From Aristolochia californica (Eukaryota > Streptophyta > Magnoliopsida > Piperales > Aristolochiaceae), in the NCBI GenBank assembly GCA_029961685.1, contig JARWKL010000006.1:15873276-15937275 (forward strand): a stretch of DNA of 64,000 nt. The letters run 5' to 3'. This document shows, piece after piece, positions 57,840 through 64,000 of the stretch. Position 1 is the first letter of the stretch. Each line of letters opens with the position of its first letter. Position numbers and translations under genes: made by a program. Below the pieces are notes generated by a model. The model did no database searches, had not been told where the DNA came from, and saw only the letters and a program-made list of their open reading frames with translations.

Positions 57840-59383
57840 TTGAGTAAGCTTGTAAGTGGTGCGGTGATCTGGCCATAGTCACGAATAAAATTTCTATAAT
57901 AGCCGGCCAACCCGAGAAACCCCCTCATAGTTGTGACCGAATGCAGAGTTGGTCAGTCCAGCACTGACTAAATTTTGTTGTTGTCCACTTTAACCTCGGA
58001 GGTAGAAGTGACCCCCAAGTAGGCATCCTCAGAAGTCCCCATCTCACATTTGGACTTATTAAGGAATAAATGGTGGGAGCGCAGGAGGTGGAATACCTGC
58101 CGCAGGTGCTGAATGTGGTCGCCCCAATTCTCACTATAGATCAAGATGTCATAAAAAAAAACAAGAACGTATTTATGCAAGAATGGAAGAAATACCTCAT
58201 TCATGAGTGCCTGGAAGTAGAGGGCGCATTAGAAAGACCATAGGGCATCACCAAGAATTCAAAGTGGCCGTGGTGGGTACGGAAAGCCATTTTCTTGACA
58301 TCATCAGGGTGGACATTTGGCCTTGGTGCATCTCTTTCACAACCGATACCAATGATGTTGTTTGAATGGTGTGGTTAATTCCTTGTAATCTTCGTGCTTG
58401 ATTATCCCAATGGACATCCATGGTTAATTGTTTCCAATTGCAGACCACGGAGCCTAGCATCTCTAGCCATTGGATGCCTAAAACCATATCGAGTCCTGCT
58501 AGGGGTAGAAAATAGAAGGTGAGTGAAAAAGTAATGTCTTATAAATTCACTTTTACCTTCTCAAAGCGACCATGACAGATTAGTCATTCTCCATTTGCTA
58601 CGCGAACAACAAATGATTTCGTTGGTACCACCGGGAGTCGACGAAATCGGGCTACTTTCTCACTCAGGAAATTGTGAGTGGATCCACTGTCAATCAACAC
58701 CATCATGTGTTGAGATCCGATCGTGGCTGCTACTTGTATGGTTCATGGATATGTCCAGACTGTTAGTGTATGTAGTGAGATTTCTGGTTCTGCTTGATCT
58801 CCCAAAGTATCTTCCATCTGCCATTCTTCATCTTCCGCCTCATATTCTTTGGTTTGGTTGCTGGTTTTTCACTCAAGGAGTAGTTGAGGTCCCTTACACT
58901 TGTGCCCTGGGGTGAATTTGTCATTACAATTGAAACATGGCCCTTGTGCTCGCCTTTTCTACATTTCATCCCAACTCAATCTCTTTGGTGTCGTTGTTGG
59001 GGTAGAACGATTCACTAGAGTGATGTTGTTAGGTAAACGGTTCGACAATGGAGGTCATGTGAACATTTTCGTTCTTGTAATCTGTTCATCCTTCATTCTT
59101 GCTAGACTGATGGCTTCCTTCAATGTTTTGGGCTTGAACATTCGTATTCTATTGGCAATCTCGGGTATCAATCCTCCCATAAAAGTGCCAACGAGAGCCT
59201 TCTATGGCCAACCGTGAACTCGATTGCCTAACCTCTCAAAATATTTTGGGTAATCACGAAGGGATCTGACCTGTTGAACTCTGGAAAGAGCTTCATCAAA
59301 ATCTTCACACTTTGTTGGTCCAAAATGAGCCCACATTTCCTCTTCAAAGGACTCCCAGGTCACCAAGCGGCCTTCTGGTGTGC
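57840..59383 (-). pseudogene. Gypsy-E fragment: gag, protease and part of reverse transcriptase
   Basis: On the minus strand: gag end (WESFEEEMWAHFGPTKCEDF, RVQQVRSLRDYPKYFERLGN, 59399-59202), a zinc-knuckle region near 58900, a protease-like DSGSTHNFL near 58670-58690, the block MVLGIQWLEMLGSV (58487), and polymerase pieces from 58330 to 57860. The catalytic block reads VLVFFYDILIYSEN (about 58130-58170), again with tyrosine for aspartate. The first part of the polymerase is missing between about 58330 and 58310, and no LTR is found, so it is an internally deleted remnant. Confidence 0.82.
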
Positions 59384-60636
59384 TGTCGTAGGAAACCAAA
59401 AATAAAACCTATACTCCTAAAAATATATGTAGTAGTGCGAGTAACGATCGATCCTACGAAGAGTGATTAGTCTACTTTTATGCTCCGTGAACAAGGATGG
59501 GGGGGTTAGAGTATAACGAAAACACTTTTAATAAAAAAACTTACAAACAATTCAAATTAAAAGAATCTGAATCAATCAAAAGAACAAACCTTGGTCTAAG
59601 TCAACATCCACCATCGGAATTTCACAACTGATGATCGATGCAAGCATATATCAATTCGCACTTGAATATACATCGTTGGACCTATCTTCTTATCTCTCCT
59701 TTCATAGTTAATTAGAAAACAAGCGATCTAATTAACCCTAACTACTAAACAACCCTAGACAAGTGCTAAAGGTTTAATCTAGCATCAGCCTTAAGAATTA
59801 GAGAGATCGATAAAGCTAAACAACACAAGCACAAGCGGCTACATTTAATTTAGTCCAGCGTTTTTCACAAATCTAATAATTCCTGATGCAGCAAATCATC
59901 AAATCTCGATTGCTTCACAGGTTAGAGAGATCAAACAATTACGGATTTGACAACTAACCTAGCAGTAGATTGCAATGAGTAATAAACTAGTAGGCCTCCT
60001 AGTAATTAAATGAGAAAATTATAAAAGAAAATTTCAGAAGAACATTAGATACTCAAAACATAAATTGAACGATGAAAATAAATCAGATTTCACTGTTGTA
60101 TTGATACTGAGGCTTTAGTTTCTTTTGACCAAGTCTGAAAGTTTAGCCATGCATGGCCATGAAGAAATCTGAAGGAAAAAAATAGAGAAAGAGAGAGGAA
60201 AATCTGGAGAAGAGAAAATGAGGTCAGGGTCTCAGAACTCCTTTTCTCCTTTTATTCCCCTTCTTTCTCCCGGTTTAGGGTTTTTCTTTTCATGCATCTA
60301 GTCTGGGTCACAATGCACATGTCACGACTTCAAGGCAGGTTTCGACCTAGATAAACCTATATTGCCAAAAATACTAAACACCAAAGTTGTAGAAATTTTT
60401 CTTGGAATTCCATATCATCTTGAATCATCTCTTTTAGTGCTCGGATGAGAGAGTTATGCTCAGATTACGAAGTAATGTTGAAACTGTCTAGAATCGCCCA
60501 ATTAACTTCATTTTGCACTTAACGCTTCCATTTGCATCCTAAATAAAAATATAAGAATAATGAGTATATTTAGGCCAAATAATTATAAAAGCCTAAGAAT
60601 TAAGGGATAAAAATATGACATTTTTCATTTTCATCA
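59384..60636 (-). repeat. LTR of an Athila/Tat-type element (element F)
   Basis: On the minus strand it starts TGATGAAAATG at 60636 and appears to end CTACGACA at 59384. A purine-rich AAGTGTGGATG tract (60637-60650) and the preceding phrase GCCCGAGGACGAGCAAAAGC (60655-60680), which I know from the 3' end of Tat/Athila-type elements, mark it as a 3' LTR. No second copy is in the window. Confidence 0.65.
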
Positions 60637-62933
60637 AATTCATCCACACTTAGCTTTTGCTCGTCCTCGGGCAAAACTCAAATTCACTTTCCCAAAAAAC
60701 ACCAAAGTTGTAATGCCATCAACAAAGAAAAACCAAGCTCTTCCAAACTCATAAAATATCATGAACACAAATTCTTAAACAACTTACAATTACTTAGTAA
60801 TCATTTTCATTCAAAGATGGAGTAAACTAAATAAGTAGACACTCACAGAAGTAAACACTCGACTCTCAAGTATTTCAAGGGTATGTGTTTCTCTCAAATT
60901 CATTCCAATGAAAATGATCTACCATAGGCTTGCATATCTTCTTATTCTCCACCACGCAGATCACATGCATAACACAAATCATAAGGACTTTTCAAGTGTT
61001 GTAACGGGGTTTAGGATCAAGGTGGGAAATATTTGGGAATGTAGCTCAAAAGCCATCGAAACTAGTGGAGCAAAAATGAATCAACTCAAGCTCGAATATA
61101 AGACATGTAAAACCAATCACTCCACCCAGCACCTTCTTCAATTTGTATCTATCTCATATAAATAAACCCCTTTCTTGGAATTTTAGGAAGAATTATGAAC
61201 ACAAATAGTTTGTAACTTTAAAAGCCATTCCCTCCATCACTTCCTTTCTTCTTTTCTTTTTCCTCTTCACCTTTTTTTTAACTGACAATGGAACTCAAGA
61301 ATTTAGGATGAAAACATGTTCCATTTCACCAGTCATAGCCATACCACAAATTCAGACACCCCCCACTTATTTCTTGCACACCCACATGAACCATAATGAT
61401 GAACAATGCTCCACTAGCTCTACGGCTTGAGTAAAGGTTTTTTTTTTCAGGTTTAAAGTTTGTAATGTGGGTTCACAAAAAAAAAAAGCTTGAAGGGGTT
61501 CAACAAAAGGAAAAAATAATAATTACAAGGTAGGCTATTTGGCTTATGTAGCTTATAACAAAGAGGGCCTTAATCATGTTCATGCATGCATGTGTCAATG
61601 TGACCTCAAAGAGAATCAAGGCAAGTTCTAGATAAACAAATCCATGGAAGATTATCTCTCATGAAAGAAAATAGTGAGTAATATGGATGTGTCAGTCTAA
61701 AGGCTCAAAATCTCACCGGCTTTTGTCTACCAAATTTGTCACTACCATCCTCAATGAAAATAACTAGACTAATTCATTCTCAATTGGAAGATTACTTATC
61801 CAATCATGTTATGAATCTTTCAAGGGCCTAATTTAATCTTGCTCATGACATACACAACCAAAAATCATTAAAAACCACAAAAACAAAGAATTTTTTTGTA
61901 ATTATTTTTATTTTTTTATATTTTTAAACAAAATTGAAACACAACCTAAATCCCCTCCCCACACTTAGAACTTACATTGTCCCAAATGTAAGGTGAAATA
62001 TAAAGAGAAGGCACAAATAACCAAAATATAAATGAAAAAAAAAGAGAAAAAGGAACGAACTCCCCTTGGGTTGCTTCCCAAGCAACACCTTTGTTTATTG
62101 TCATTGGCTCGACTCAATGCTTCCGTAATTATGGGTCATCCCACACATAGTATTTGGCCTCACTCTTATCTCTTTGTGCCCTAGACAAACCAGGAGGTAA
62201 CATATTAATAACCAAATAATTTCAATATTCGCATACCAAGGTAATGTCACACTGTTATGGTCCTAGGTTAAGTACCTATGTCTTCCGCTCCTAACAGGCC
62301 GATCTTTTGGGTAGTATTGGCTAGGTGCTTAACATTTGGTATCAGAGCTAGCGCTCGGTCACGAGTTCAAATCCCGGCAACGGCGCAGAGGCTGGATTTA
62401 AATACTGGTAGGTTGCGCCGCTGTTGTGATGCTGCGGTTGGGCCAGTGCTGCTGCGTTGCACGCAAAGGCTGGATTAAAATACTGGTAGGTCGCGCCGCT
62501 GTTGCGATGCTGCGGTTGGGCCAGTGTCGTTGCGTCGCCGTGGTCGTCGGCTCGTGAAGGTGGGGTGTGATGTTATGGTCCTGGGTTAAGTACCTATGTC
62601 TTCCGCTCCTAATACGCCGGTCTTTTGGGTAGTATTGGCTAGGTGCTTAACACACACTCGCGGCGAGCAATTGCCCATCATGGAACGTTTTCTGCAAATG
62701 AATTTCATCCTGCACATGCTTTTCTTCTTGCAATGCACTATGTTTACTGAAGATGATCACTAGTAACGTTCCTCCACCTACAAGGAACACGTAGTTGAGG
62801 TGACTTTGGAGAGGCTTCAAATCTAGAGTGGGAGCCTACAAAACAGAGGGTAAAGGGCACTCATTAGAAATTCGTAACGCAATATAAAGAACGTTACCTG
62901 ACTACTATAACTGTGGAATATTATTCAACACTG
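60637..62933 (-). other. Interior remnants of element F, interrupted by TRIM-2
   Basis: 60650-62050 is non-coding. Near 62130-62240 the minus strand reads a linker like IVNYLVINMLPP and YYVWDDP, as found before the integrase of Athila-type pol. Past TRIM-2, at about 62660-62850, it reads LDLKPLQSHLNYVFLV and ALQEEKHV, the segment just before the polymerase. Reverse transcriptase, RNase H and integrase cores are missing, so this is a deletion derivative. It ends at the Copia LTR at 62934. Confidence 0.65.
62253..62652 (+). mobile_element. TRIM-2: miniature LTR retrotransposon with intact TSD
   Basis: 400 bp. LTRs of 82 bp (62253-62334 and 62571-62652), TSD CACAC on both sides (62248-62252 and 62653-62657). 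The perfect primer site TGGTATCAGAGC is at 62337-62348, and the purine-rich GAAGGTGGGGTGTGA precedes the second LTR. After the primer site there is a tRNA T-loop-like GAGTTCAAATCCC (62363-62375). The interior contains a unit of about 75 bp repeated twice (about 62387-62530). There is no coding capacity, so movement would need enzymes from another element. Confidence 0.94.
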
Positions 62934-63321
62934 TGTCGGAAGATGGGCTCAAGCCCACAAGCTCAAGACAAGAAACCCACACATAAAAGGAGTGGCATAT
63001 GTGTGAAATATGATATTTTTCTTAAAGATGGCATATGGGTCTAAATATTTGTTCTTTTTATGTATTTTTTTTCATCAAGTTGTAGCCCTAAGGGCATTGT
63101 AAAGACTATAGATAAAGGCATTGGCTAAGAGGTAGGGCATTGAAGCTCTCTCCTTTCCTTCCAAAAATTCATCCAGCCCTCATTCTCCTCTTGACACAAA
63201 CCTCTTCTCCCTTAATCCAAAATCTCTCCTTCTACGTCCTTCTTCTTCTCCTTTCCTTCTCTTTTCTTCTTCTTCTTCCTCGTTGATCGAAAGTTCCTCT
63301 CATGAGATCCTAAATTTTACA
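62934..63321 (+). repeat. 5' LTR of the right-edge Copia-3-family element
   Basis: 388 bp, same length as the Copia-3 5' LTR, starting TGTCGGAAG (TGTTGGAAG in Copia-3) and ending TTTACA directly before the primer site. Confidence 0.92.
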
Positions 63322-64000
63322 TGGTATCAGAGCAAGGATTTTAGGATCTCACTTGGTGAAGTTATTATGGAATCTGTTCAAGAAGTTTGTGAAAGAAGGA
63401 GTTCAACCATGAAGAGATAAGTTAATTCTCTTCTTATTTACAATTTTTTTCTTTCCTTAATTACATACTCCTCTTTACGGCTTTTCTACTTCTTGAACTT
63501 TGAATCACATCAAGTCAAGATAAATATTTATATGTTGTGAAGATTTATTTTTATGACTAAAATGATGTTATAATCTTGATCTTCTTGTAAATCAATTACA
63601 TGCTTAATCAAGATCATTTGTTGTTTGTGTCTTATTAAGATTAATGGTTGAGATTCAATTACCTTTATGTAACTTGGATCAATCTCATTTGAGGTAGAAT
63701 TCCAGCACATGTTGCTGTAACTTCTCCTACTTAATGGTGCACATGGGTTTGTGTTATGTTGTTGGATGCCCATTATATGTTTGATGAAATTCCAACATTC
63801 ACTTACCCTTTGTTGTTTCTCTTGAACTTCAACAATTGAATTTTTTTTCTGTTGAAGTATTCCCATGAGCTGAAGATAAATTGGAGATAAATTTTCTTCC
63901 AAGTGTCTTGATTTTATTTTTAAATTATCTCTAAATATTTGATCTCTCTCTCTCTCTCTCGGTTTGTGTTGAAATTTGGATTAAGGCCTAATCGGTTGCA
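62934..64000 (+). mobile_element. Copia-3-family element, cut by the window edge
   Basis: 5' LTR (62934-63321), initiator-Met primer site (63322-63333) and about 670 bp of leader, all matching Copia-3 (28170 onward). Coding parts would lie beyond the window. A CT microsatellite lies near 63942-63960. Confidence 0.92.

Noticed and set aside
63528..63902. 124-residue minus-strand ORF, also seen shorter at 28759-28941
   Set aside because: It lies antisense in the leader shared by the two Copia-3-family elements; presence in both is due to element homology, not gene conservation.

Overview
This is a 64-kb window of nuclear DNA from a flowering plant, probably a eudicot. It holds one clearly intact host gene with an intron, encoding a trihelix transcription factor, and a dense set of Ty1/copia, Ty3/gypsy and TRIM retrotransposons. 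There is no sign of bacterial, organellar or viral-genome organisation. Nearly all long reading frames on both strands are retrotransposon gag-pol remains.

Layout. 1-1747 is non-coding. 1748-7130 is a minus-strand Copia element (Copia-1) with short LTRs and a 5-bp target-site duplication (TSD). 7131-9417 is the flank upstream of the host gene. 9583-12183 is a two-exon GTL2-like trihelix gene with two upstream ORFs in its presumed leader. 12184-14105 is the downstream flank. 14106-14560 is the 5' end of a Copia element (LTR plus primer site), and 14863-15097 is a decayed fragment of an HT1/Raf-like protein kinase gene.

15133-35222 is one nested tower. The outer shell (element N) is a minus-strand LTR element with no coding capacity. 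Its LTRs lie 19 kb apart because it has been invaded by Gypsy-A (15721-20934) and Copia-2 (22596-34209). The 3' LTR of Copia-2 was in turn invaded by Copia-3 (28170-33915). Each level has a recognisable 5-bp TSD. A second tower follows: Gypsy-C (about 35223-52511) was invaded by Gypsy-B (35992-50216), which was invaded by an Athila-like element (38108-47003) with 1.4-kb LTRs and a tRNA-Asp-type primer site. 52512-57466 is Gypsy-D, a heavily mutated plus-strand relative of Gypsy-B. 57468-57839 and 62253-62652 are two TRIM elements of one family. Between them lie a Gypsy fragment (57840-59383) and the LTR and scraps of another Athila/Tat-type element (59384-62933). From 62934 a further Copia-3-family element runs off the right edge.

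The most interesting points are these. In Gypsy-A and Gypsy-B the gag reading frame starts exactly 58 nt inside the 5' LTR and reads through the primer-binding site. In Gypsy-A the pol frame also runs across the polypurine tract into the 3' LTR. Three different Gypsy elements share the same loss of the first catalytic aspartate of reverse transcriptase. In Gypsy-D a set of conserved CAG glutamine codons has become TAG, as expected from decay of CHG-methylated cytosines. All boundaries were read by eye from repeats, TSDs, primer sites and polypurine tracts. Lineage names are by motif resemblance only.
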